From an uncultured Pseudoruegeria sp. (GTDB lineage Bacteria; Pseudomonadota; Alphaproteobacteria; Rhodobacterales; Rhodobacteraceae), in the NCBI GenBank assembly GCA_947498155.1, contig CANMJD010000001.1:372001-436000 (forward strand): 64,000 bases of DNA. Direction: 5' to 3'. Each line of letters starts with the position of its first letter. Within the stretch, counting starts at the first letter, position 1. Under the pieces are notes generated by a model. The model was not told the origin of the DNA and made no database searches. It saw nothing but the letters and a program-made list of their open reading frames with translations. The translations under genes were made by a program, and so were the position numbers. Below, one piece after another: positions 55,889 through 63,092 of the stretch.

Positions 55889-56947
55889 ATGATTAAAGGC
55901 ACTTTGAAGTCGCTGATGATTGCGACAATGCTGGCAGGCTCTGCCCTGTCCGCGGCAGCGGCGGATTATACAATCCGTGCGACGGCCAACTCCAACGAAA
56001 ATGACGAAGACTATGACGGTCTTGTCGTGTTCAAAAACTACGTCGAAGCGGCCTCTAACGGCGCGATCGAGGTCGAACTGTTCATCGGTACGCAGCTTTG
56101 CTCTAAAGGGGCGGAATGTCTGCAGGGTATCGCCGATGGGTCCATCGATGTGTATATCTCTACCTCTGGTGGGGCGTCTGGCATCTTCCCTTATGTGCAG
56201 GTGCTTGATCTACCATACCTCATGGCAGATGACCGGATCGCAGAAACTGTGCTGCAGGGTGATTTCACCCGCAAAATGCGCGACATGGCGCTGGCAGATT
56301 CCGGCGATAAAATCCGCCTGATGACCATCGGCAACACCGGCGGCTGGCGCAACTTTGCCAACACCAAACGCCGTGTGGCATCGCCTGCCGATATGGAAGG
56401 CCTGAAGATCCGTACTGTGGTCGCAGACCTGCCGCAGGAACTGGTCAAAGCGCTTGGTGCTTCGCCTACTCCGATCCCATGGCCAGAGCTGTTTACCTCG
56501 TTCCAGACCGGCGTGGTTGAGGGGTCTAAGAACGGCATCACAGACATCATGGGGATGAAATTCCCGGATGCGGGTCTGCAATATGTCACCCTTGACGGTC
56601 ACGCCTATATGGGCGCGCTGTGGTGGATGTCCAACGACACATTCATGGCCATGCCAGAAGACATGCGCCGGGTTGTTGTGGACGGTTTCTATGCGCTGCA
56701 ACAGGCAACTTTCGCCTCGCCAAAGCGTAAATCCATCCAAGCCTATGCTGATTTTGTTGAAGGTGGCGGTGATCTTTATGTGCCAACACCAGAAGAAAAA
56801 GCTGCCTTCAAAGAAGCTGCTGCGCCGGTCTATGACTGGTTCAAAGACAACGTCGACGGTGGCCCTGAAATCTTTGACGCACTGGTGGCGGCTGTTGCCG
56901 AAGCCGAGACCGACATCGATTCAGGTCGCATGATGGATCTGAAATAA
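55889..56947 (+). CDS. TRAP transporter substrate-binding protein (DctP type)
   Basis: A 352-residue periplasmic binding protein with a signal peptide cleaved near residue 25 (MLAGSALSAAAADY). The conserved arginine that normally holds an acidic group of the ligand is in the segment MEGLKIRTVVAD. GGRASG-like GGASGIFPYVQ and FQTGVVEGSKN are family blocks. Coupled to an SMO-type trio it may import sulfoquinovose or sulfoquinovosyl glycerol, whose sulfonate would suit such an arginine. That assignment is inferred from context. A clear terminator follows. Confidence 0.92.
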   Translation: MIKGTLKSLMIATMLAGSALSAAAADYTIRATANSNENDEDYDGLVVFKNYVEAASNGAIEVELFIGTQLCSKGAECLQGIADGSIDVYISTSGGASGIFPYVQVLDLPYLMADDRIAETVLQGDFTRKMRDMALADSGDKIRLMTIGNTGGWRNFANTKRRVASPADMEGLKIRTVVADLPQELVKALGASPTPIPWPELFTSFQTGVVEGSKNGITDIMGMKFPDAGLQYVTLDGHAYMGALWWMSNDTFMAMPEDMRRVVVDGFYALQQATFASPKRKSIQAYADFVEGGGDLYVPTPEEKAAFKEAAAPVYDWFKDNVDGGPEIFDALVAAVAEAETDIDSGRMMDLK

Positions 56948-56970
56948 TCCATCTACCTTAAAACGAGATC

Positions 56971-57002
56971 GGGCGCTGGTTCTTCCAGCGCCCTTTCCTT
57001 TT
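56971..57002 (+). terminator. Terminator of the monooxygenase/TRAP operon
   Basis: GGGCGCTGG / CCAGCGCCC, a perfect 9-bp stem with loop TTCTT, then TTTCCTTTT. Confidence 0.9.
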
Positions 57003-57043
57003 CGAGTGGCATGTTGCGTTGCGAAGGCCGATAAATTTAGCCG

Positions 57044-57310
57044 TTATCGCGGTCGCGCCAGATATCGCAGGATCAGCAGATTTATCAGCGGCGACAATGC
57101 CCCAAGCCACGGCCAAAGCACTTCCGGAAAAATCGAAATGCCAAATATCCAAGGGGCGCCAAGCGGAATAAGAAAGATACCCGAGAGCGGATCCTGTTCC
57201 GCCCCCAAAATGCCAAAAGTCCCAACCAGAAAAACGATCAACGCCAAAAAGTAGCACAGACCGAACACCCGATATAAAATCCTCCAAATACGCGGGGCAT
57301 TTGCTGCCAT
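57044..57310 (-). CDS. Small two-helix membrane protein
   Basis: An 88-residue protein with hydrophobic segments at about 17-35 (GLCYFLALIVFLVGTFGIL) and 43-82 (LSGIFLIPLGAPWIF to ALSPLINLLILRYL). A ribosome site GGAGAGG precedes the ATG. It is last in a four-gene minus-strand set of small envelope genes. I recognise no family and no function. Confidence 0.7.
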   Translation of the reverse strand: MAANAPRIWRILYRVFGLCYFLALIVFLVGTFGILGAEQDPLSGIFLIPLGAPWIFGISIFPEVLWPWLGALSPLINLLILRYLARPR

Positions 57311-57335
57311 GGGCCTCTCCTAACGGTCTACGGTT

Positions 57336-57509
57336 TTAACTTGGGTAAGGCCAAATCAAGTTGAATATTGCCATCACAATGAAAACGGCGAAGAACAAAG
57401 TCCAATTCCACCCCTTTTTCTCCTTGATCACTCCAAAATACCGCAGCCCGTAGATCGTTGCGATTATAACAATTGCCGAGCCGGCGGCATGCGCCAAATC
57501 AAAATGCAT
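57336..57509 (-). CDS. Very small membrane protein (57 residues)
   Basis: A 57-residue frame with an ATG at 57509, one base after the stop codon of the lipoprotein gene upstream. It begins MHFDLAHAAGSAIVIIATIY and ends in a second hydrophobic stretch (WTLFFAVFIVMAIFNLIW). Clear alternation of two membrane helices with a charged loop (KEKKGWN) supports a real gene. The function is unknown. Confidence 0.65.
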   Translation of the reverse strand: MHFDLAHAAGSAIVIIATIYGLRYFGVIKEKKGWNWTLFFAVFIVMAIFNLIWPYPS

Positions 57510-57510
57510 C

Positions 57511-57807
57511 CTAGCAGTCTCCGGATGGCAGCATGGTCACATCGGAATACCGGCCGTCCGATGTTGTAATCCGTGCACATGCGCCCGTGCCGCGATTAAA
57601 CCAATAGCTGGTCAAGCCTTCCGACCGGATCAATTCATATCCGAGGCTCTGAATCCCCATTTCGGCCTGACCGGCCTTTGCGCCTTCAAAGGATGACAGA
57701 TCACTGCTGCTGCCAACCGAAGGGGTGCCAACCGTTGTATCCACTTCCTGACAGGCCGCCGCACCAAAGATCACTGCGCCGAATGCCAAAATGCCGGTGA
57801 TTTTCAT
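57511..57807 (-). CDS. Small lipoprotein
   Basis: A 98-residue protein with a lipoprotein signal (ILAFGAVIFGAAAC, lipidated Cys at about 19). The mature domain contains YELIRSEGLTSYWFNRGTGACAR and ends in two cysteine-containing strands, TTSDGRYSDVTMLPSGDC. I know this pattern from uncharacterised Rhodobacterales lipoproteins without a role. AAGGAG precedes the ATG at 57807. It is co-directional and closely spaced with its neighbours on both sides. Confidence 0.78.
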   Translation of the reverse strand: MKITGILAFGAVIFGAAACQEVDTTVGTPSVGSSSDLSSFEGAKAGQAEMGIQSLGYELIRSEGLTSYWFNRGTGACARITTSDGRYSDVTMLPSGDC

Positions 57808-57817
57808 GATAAGCTCC

Positions 57818-58423
57818 TTATTCAATTCCAAAAATTACGTTGTAGCTCTGAGTGCTGCCACTGCGGTTAATCACTTCCACCACATGCTCTCCGTTTTGCC
57901 AGAGCTGGCCGCGGTATTCTTTGTCTGAGCCGATCATATCCAGCAGAAATGATCCGTCCGGGTTTAGAATTTGAAAATCAAGCGTATTCCCGCCGGAGGC
58001 TACCCGCACATAAAGAAACTGACCATCTTTGGCCCCCAGCGTATATTGGGCCGAACTTCCGGGGCTTAAGGACCCCGTTAACTCGGCTCCGGACGTGCCT
58101 TTTGCAAAACGAACGGCCTGACGGGTTGTTTCAGGCTCTGCCATCGCCCCACCTCCATCATCCATCGCATCAACCAAGCGCAGTTCTTCGACGGTGCCAT
58201 CTGAATAGGCCAGACATTTCCAAACACTGCCACCGAGATCCCGCAGGGTTACTTCTGTTGCGGCCTCGGAAAATAATGAATCAATCACTTCGCCAGCTGC
58301 CCCATCCGGCCCGCCGACTTCGCGCAGCTTATCAATGCAGCCGTTCACCGCATCAGAGTCAGCCGCCGCCGCCATAGTGCTCAGAAGAAAAATGCCGACA
58401 GCGCCTTTTAAAAGTATCTTCAT
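57818..58423 (-). CDS. Secreted protein with PPC-like beta domain
   Basis: A 201-residue exported protein with a signal peptide MKILLKGAVGIFLLSTMAAAA. The N-terminal half is helical with two cysteines (GCIDKLREV, WKCLAYSDG). The C-terminal part (about 108-201: FAKGTSGAELTGSLSPGSSA, then LYVRVASGGNTLDFQILNPDGSFL and ending YNVIFGIE) resembles a bacterial pre-peptidase C-terminal beta sandwich. It is the first gene of the small envelope operon. The function is unknown. Confidence 0.78.
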   Translation of the reverse strand: MKILLKGAVGIFLLSTMAAAADSDAVNGCIDKLREVGGPDGAAGEVIDSLFSEAATEVTLRDLGGSVWKCLAYSDGTVEELRLVDAMDDGGGAMAEPETTRQAVRFAKGTSGAELTGSLSPGSSAQYTLGAKDGQFLYVRVASGGNTLDFQILNPDGSFLLDMIGSDKEYRGQLWQNGEHVVEVINRSGSTQSYNVIFGIE

Positions 58424-58757
58424 AGCCATTTCCTTTTCAAATAAAGAAGGACGCAGAAATTCACTTCATCGATTATGGGCCATTTGAACGGTCTGTCTAC
58501 CCCGTCAAACCCGCACCGGTGCCATGGCTCGTAACCAAAATTCGGCAAAGAATGGTGGTCTTTTGCTCCGACTGCGCCATTGCGTCGGGAACTGATGGCT
58601 AGACTCATCCCTGCCCCCAAGGTACTAAGTCGCCACCTTGCCCATCCTGAGCTTGATCATACAGGGGTTCCCCTGACTGGAATTTGTTCAAATTGGCCAA
58701 TACACCACCTCACGGTAATCTGCCGGAGGAACGAAAAAAGAAAAGATACAGGCCCAG
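58424..58757. other. Intergenic stretch, no gene recognised
   Basis: 334 bp between the divergent envelope operon and the desaturase gene. I see no RNA structure, repeat or supported open frame; promoters for both sides must be here. Confidence 0.5.
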
Positions 58758-59816
58758 ATGAACGCTCCTTTGCCGCAGTCCTTGCAACAGGCTGCCCCGG
58801 TCACACCAGGTTTGACGCAGGCAGAAGCCGCGCGGAACTGGGTGCGTACCCTTGCGAAATATCGCGATCCCGACACCAAGCGCAGCATCTTTGAACTGGT
58901 TACGACCCTTGTGCCTTTTGCTGTGCTTTGGGCGGCGGCATGGGCGGCGCTGTCGGTATCGCCTTTCCTGTCTTTGGGTATCGCCCTGCTGAACGGATGC
59001 TTTCTGGTGCGCCTGTTTGTCATCCAGCATGACTGCGGCCATGGGTCTTATCTGGCCAACCGCAAGGCGATGGACTGGATCGGGCGCTGCCTTGGCGTTT
59101 TAACCGTCACTCCCTATGCAGTCTGGCGCCATTCCCATTCGATTCACCACTCTGCCGCTGGCAATCTGCAACAGCGCGGGATTGGCGACATCAACACGCT
59201 GACCTTGAATGAATACCGCGACCTTTCGCGTTTTCAACGCCTTGTCTACCACGTCTATCGCAATCCGCTGTTCATGTTCGGCGTGGTGCCTGCCTATCTG
59301 TTTTTTATCCAGCAACGCCTGCCCATTGGGTTTATGTCTGAAGGTCGCCGGTTCTGGATCAGCAGCCTTGGCACCGATGCGATGATCGCCCTTTGTGTTG
59401 GCGCGCTTGTCTATTTCGGCGGCTGGCAAGTGGTTTTCTGGATCTATGTGCCGACGATCCTCTGCGCGGCCACCATCGGCATGTGGCTGTTTTATGTGCA
59501 GCACCAGTTTGAAGACGCCCACTGGGATCATCCGCCCGAATGGCAATTGCACGAGGCCGCCTTGCATGGCTCTTCTTTCTACGATCTGCCCCAGCCCCTG
59601 CGCTGGATAAGCGCGAATATCGGCGTGCACCATGTGCATCACCTTTATGCGCGAATTCCGTTTTACCGCCTGATGGAAGTCATGCGCGATCATCCAGAGT
59701 TGGCAGACGACCAGCGTCTGACCCTGAAAGAAAGCCTTGCCTCGGCGCGGCTACATGTCTGGGATGAAGACAGCCGCAAACTGCTGTCGTTCCGTCAAGC
59801 CCGCGCCATGATCTAA
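58758..59816 (+). CDS. Membrane fatty acid desaturase family protein
   Basis: A 352-residue di-iron desaturase. The three histidine boxes are H91-D-C-G-H95, H125-S-H-S-I-H-H131 and H-H-V-H-H near residue 290, separated by pairs of membrane helices (VPFAVLWAAAWAALSV, TDAMIALCVGALVYF). It probably introduces a double bond into membrane acyl chains, helping cold adaptation; omega-3 and delta-9/delta-12 types cannot be separated here. No operon partner. Confidence 0.92.
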   Translation: MNAPLPQSLQQAAPVTPGLTQAEAARNWVRTLAKYRDPDTKRSIFELVTTLVPFAVLWAAAWAALSVSPFLSLGIALLNGCFLVRLFVIQHDCGHGSYLANRKAMDWIGRCLGVLTVTPYAVWRHSHSIHHSAAGNLQQRGIGDINTLTLNEYRDLSRFQRLVYHVYRNPLFMFGVVPAYLFFIQQRLPIGFMSEGRRFWISSLGTDAMIALCVGALVYFGGWQVVFWIYVPTILCAATIGMWLFYVQHQFEDAHWDHPPEWQLHEAALHGSSFYDLPQPLRWISANIGVHHVHHLYARIPFYRLMEVMRDHPELADDQRLTLKESLASARLHVWDEDSRKLLSFRQARAMI

Positions 59817-59879
59817 GACGTTTTTTCTGGCAGGAGGCCTGCGATTAGGATGTACAAACGCCGCAATCCGGTGAAAACT

Positions 59880-60350
59880 CTAGCGGAACGGATACATCCA
59901 GACACGGTAATCATCGACCAGCACATGCGCCTTATCAATTTGCTCTTGCGTCATCTTCTTGACGACCTCTTCTTGGGAAATCGCCGCATCGGGATCACCG
60001 CCGATAGCGCTCAGAACGTACCACATATAGGCGCGCATCAGATCCGGCGCGGGCATGCCAAGGCCAACCTCATAATACCAGCCGACACCGGATTGCGCGC
60101 CGGGATGACCCTTCATGGCGCTGCGCAGGTACCACTCAAACGCCCGTTCGTAATCCTGTTCAACCCCAAGGCCCATCGCATACATCACACCGATCAGCTC
60201 TTCGGCATCGGCATTGCCAGAGCGGGCGGCGGGCCAAAAGGCCGCGCGCGCCTCTTTGAATTTTCCCGCTTCCATCAGATCGCGCGCTTCTTCGATATCG
60301 GCAAAGGCCGGCGCGGCAAGAAAGCTAAGTGCACAAAGCCATTTAGGCAT
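59880..60350 (-). CDS. Exported Sel1-repeat (TPR-like) protein
   Basis: A 156-residue protein with a signal peptide MPKWLCALSFLAAPAFA and Sel1-like repeats: ADAEELIGVMYAMGLGVEQDYERAFEWYLRSAMKG and GAQSGVGWYYEVGLGMP...MRAYMWYVLSA. Such repeats mediate protein contacts in the periplasm. The ATG at 60350 abuts the probable start of the di-heme peroxidase gene on the other strand, so the two 5' ends share control DNA. A longer frame upstream of the ATG runs inside the peroxidase gene. Confidence 0.85.
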   Translation of the reverse strand: MPKWLCALSFLAAPAFADIEEARDLMEAGKFKEARAAFWPAARSGNADAEELIGVMYAMGLGVEQDYERAFEWYLRSAMKGHPGAQSGVGWYYEVGLGMPAPDLMRAYMWYVLSAIGGDPDAAISQEEVVKKMTQEQIDKAHVLVDDYRVWMYPFR

Positions 60351-61655
60351 CTGATATTCCTGTGTTTCACGGCACTGGCCTGCCCTGCATTTGCCGTCGA
60401 GCCGGTGCCTGTTTCTGCGGATGATTTTCACCCGGTATCGCCGCAAAAAGCAAGGATCGGGCAGCTTTTATTTTACGACAAAATCCTCTCGGGCAATCAG
60501 AATATCAGCTGCGGCACCTGCCACCACCATGAGCTGGGCACCGGTGACGGGCTGTCGCTGGGCATCGGCGAGGGCGGCACCGGCTTGGGGCCCGAACGCA
60601 CGGCGGGCACCGGCGCGGATCGTATCCCCAAGCGCATTCCGCGCAACGCGCCCGCCCTCTGGAACCTCGGTCATACCTCCATTCACACGCTGTTTCATGA
60701 TGGTCGCCTAGAGATTTCCGAGCTTTATGAGAACGGATTTGACTCCCCCGCAGAGGAATGGCTGCCCGAAGGATTTGACACTATTCTGGCAGCTCAGGCG
60801 GTGTTTCCGTTGGTGGCGCAGTTTGAAATGGCCGGAAATCCGCGCGAAAACGAAATCGCGGGGGCGGTGCATGACCGCATTGATGCCGCCTGGCCAATAC
60901 TGGCCAAACGCGTGCGCAGCATCCCCGCCTATGGCACGATGTTTGTTGAAGCCTTCGATCATATCGATAGCGCCGAAGAGGTCACAATCGTTGAAATCGC
61001 CAATGCTTTGGGCGCGTTTCAGGCCTTTGAATGGCAAAGCATCGACAGCCCCTATGACCAGTATCTTGCCGGATCATCAGACGCACTTTCGCCAAGGGCC
61101 AAAGCGGGCATGGATTTGTTCTTTGGCGCGGCAAACTGTTCGCACTGCCATTCCGGCCCGCTGCTGACGGATCAATCCTTTCACGCCCTCGGCTTGCCAG
61201 CCTTTGGCCCCGGACGCACACGCGTCTTTGACCCGATACCGCGCGATGTCGGGCGCATGGGGGAAAGCAACGCACTTCAGGATGCCTACCGGTTCCGCAC
61301 ACCGCCTCTGCGCAACGTCGCTCTGACTGCGCCCTATGGGCATAACGGCGCTTTTGCCACGCTAGAGGGCATGGTAAGACATCACGCCAACCCGCTGGAA
61401 TCCCGCGAAAAATGGCAGCGATCTGACGCTCATTTGCCCGCCGCGCCGTGGTTGGAACAAATTGATTTTGTCATCCAGAGCGACAGCCGCGAAATGGCGC
61501 GCCAAAGCGCCAAATTGGACATCGAACCTGTTGATCTGACCGATCCGCAAATCGCCGAACTGGTGGCATTTCTCGAAAGCCTAACCGGTGCCAGCGTCGA
61601 TCAACGCCCTTTGGGGCGCCCTGAAAGTGTACCAAGCGGCCTACCCGTCGACTAA
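60351..61655 (+). CDS. Di-heme cytochrome c peroxidase / MauG family protein
   Basis: About 434 residues in the mature frame. It has two heme c motifs: C54-G-T-C-H58 and C-S-H-C-H at about 263-267, with the conserved FHDGRLE and PLRNVALTAPYGHNGAF segments of bacterial di-heme peroxidases. It would reduce hydrogen peroxide, or oxidise a partner, in the periplasm using heme from the Ccm system. The signal peptide FLCFTALACPAFA is clear, yet no ATG, GTG or TTG stands ahead of it in frame. I place the start at CTG 60351 (ATA at 60354 is another option). Deleting one A at 60333-60335 would join a GTG at 60329 in frame. Confidence 0.85.
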   Translation: MIFLCFTALACPAFAVEPVPVSADDFHPVSPQKARIGQLLFYDKILSGNQNISCGTCHHHELGTGDGLSLGIGEGGTGLGPERTAGTGADRIPKRIPRNAPALWNLGHTSIHTLFHDGRLEISELYENGFDSPAEEWLPEGFDTILAAQAVFPLVAQFEMAGNPRENEIAGAVHDRIDAAWPILAKRVRSIPAYGTMFVEAFDHIDSAEEVTIVEIANALGAFQAFEWQSIDSPYDQYLAGSSDALSPRAKAGMDLFFGAANCSHCHSGPLLTDQSFHALGLPAFGPGRTRVFDPIPRDVGRMGESNALQDAYRFRTPPLRNVALTAPYGHNGAFATLEGMVRHHANPLESREKWQRSDAHLPAAPWLEQIDFVIQSDSREMARQSAKLDIEPVDLTDPQIAELVAFLESLTGASVDQRPLGRPESVPSGLPVD

Positions 61656-62890
61656 CGGCGGATCAGCACCTGTAGATCGGCTACATTGGTGCCCGTAGGA
61701 CCGGTCATCAGCAAATCGCCCGAGGCTTTCAGCGCATGGTAGCTATCGTTATTGGCGAGCATCGCCTGCGGATCAATACCCGCCGCCCGCATCCGTTGTA
61801 GGCTCTGCGGATCAACCAACCCGCCCGCCGCATCACAGGGGCCATCGCGCCCGTCGGTGCCACCGGATAGAAACACCCAGTCCCCTTCCCATTCGGTTTC
61901 GGCCCGCGCTGCCAAACGCATTGCCAATTCCTGATTACGCCCACCGATACCATCGCCAGTCAGATGCACGGTGGTTTCGCCACCGAACAGATAGAGTCCA
62001 GGGCCTGTCGCGGTCTGGATGATCTTATCTGCGGCCTCTGCAACATCGCCCTCTAGCGGTGTTTCGATAACAATTGGCTGAGCGGCGACAGCGGCCATAG
62101 CCTGCACGCTGATCTTATTCGCCCCAATCAGCGTGTTGTCGGCCTGAGGCGGCATATTAGCCGCATCCAATGTGCCAAGATGCAGTCGCACGGGCTCTGG
62201 TATGTTTTCCCAAACGCCCCGATCTTGCAGGATTTTGCAGGCCTGCGCTTTGGTGCCAATCGGCGCAACCGTCGGCCCGCTGGCAATCACCCGAAGATCA
62301 TCCCCCACCACATCGGACAGGATCAACGCACGTACCGGCGCTGGATCCGCCTCGGCACTGAGACCGCCGCCTTTGAGGCGCGACAATTGCTGGCGGACCA
62401 AATTCATATCCTCGATCGGAGCGCCACTGGCCAAGAGCAACCGGTTGACCACGGCTTTATCATCCAGACCGATCCCTTCAACAGGCGCCGGTAACAAAGC
62501 CGAGCCACCCCCGCTGATCAGAGCCAGCACGCGGTCTTCAGGGCCAAGGCGATCTAAGGCCAAAAGAACCGCATCCGAGGCCGCTTTGCCTTTTGCATCG
62601 GGCACAGGGTGTCCGGCGGCAAAGACCTGAGCGTCTGAAAACGCGCGGGCATTTTCATAATTGGTGATCACCAGAACATCCCGCGGGCCAGCGACATGGG
62701 GTAATGCGGCCTCTGTCATGCGCAAGGCGGCTTTGCCCACTGCAATCACAAGGGTCTTGCCCCCTGCTGCTGGGGCTGCCATCGGTTGAAGCTGTAACGC
62801 ATTGTTAACACCTTCGAACGGGTCCGCTGCCGCCACGCCAGCCATGAATATTTTCTGTGCCTCTGCGCGCAGCGCCTGTAGGTCGGCCAT
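61652..62890 (-). CDS. Glycerate 2-kinase (MOFRL family)
   Basis: A 412-residue type II glycerate kinase (GckA/TtuD-like). The N-terminal domain has VIAVGKAALRM and ALISGGGSALLPAP, and the C-terminal MOFRL domain has GGRNQELAMRLA and FLSGGTDGRDGPCDAAGG. It phosphorylates D-glycerate to 2-phosphoglycerate, feeding photorespiration-like or hydroxypyruvate routes; some homologues were once called hydroxypyruvate reductase. The stop overlaps that of the peroxidase gene by four bases. Confidence 0.93.
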   Translation of the reverse strand: MADLQALRAEAQKIFMAGVAAADPFEGVNNALQLQPMAAPAAGGKTLVIAVGKAALRMTEAALPHVAGPRDVLVITNYENARAFSDAQVFAAGHPVPDAKGKAASDAVLLALDRLGPEDRVLALISGGGSALLPAPVEGIGLDDKAVVNRLLLASGAPIEDMNLVRQQLSRLKGGGLSAEADPAPVRALILSDVVGDDLRVIASGPTVAPIGTKAQACKILQDRGVWENIPEPVRLHLGTLDAANMPPQADNTLIGANKISVQAMAAVAAQPIVIETPLEGDVAEAADKIIQTATGPGLYLFGGETTVHLTGDGIGGRNQELAMRLAARAETEWEGDWVFLSGGTDGRDGPCDAAGGLVDPQSLQRMRAAGIDPQAMLANNDSYHALKASGDLLMTGPTGTNVADLQVLIRR

Positions 62891-63030
62891 CCAGTCCCCC
62901 GTTTTAGATTTCTACCGCTATGGCTAAACGCCGAAACCGGTTTTGACACCCCAAAAGTGAGCGCTCCTCAATATTGCTTTGAAAATAGGCATTTGGCTAC
63001 AGCACCCGCAGAAATCGGCGAATAATCCTT

Positions 63031-63046
63031 GACCAAACAGTCAAAG
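63031..63046. promoter_or_regulatory. Palindrome TTGACCAAACAGTCAA upstream of BMP-type gene
   Basis: TTGAC and GTCAA flank six bases, 47 bp before the start codon of the binding-protein gene. It resembles the TetR-family RutR site TTGACCA-N2-TGGTCAA, matching 12 of the 14 defined bases. An operator for nucleobase control is possible. Confidence 0.45.
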
Positions 63047-63092
63047 AATAGGCAGCCTGTGCTCATAATCAAAAACAAATAAGGAGTCTGAC

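Noticed and set aside
59850-60350. N-terminal extension of the peroxidase frame beginning at 59850
   Set aside because: This part is antisense to the Sel1-repeat gene and precedes an intact signal peptide, so it is very unlikely to be translated as one protein.
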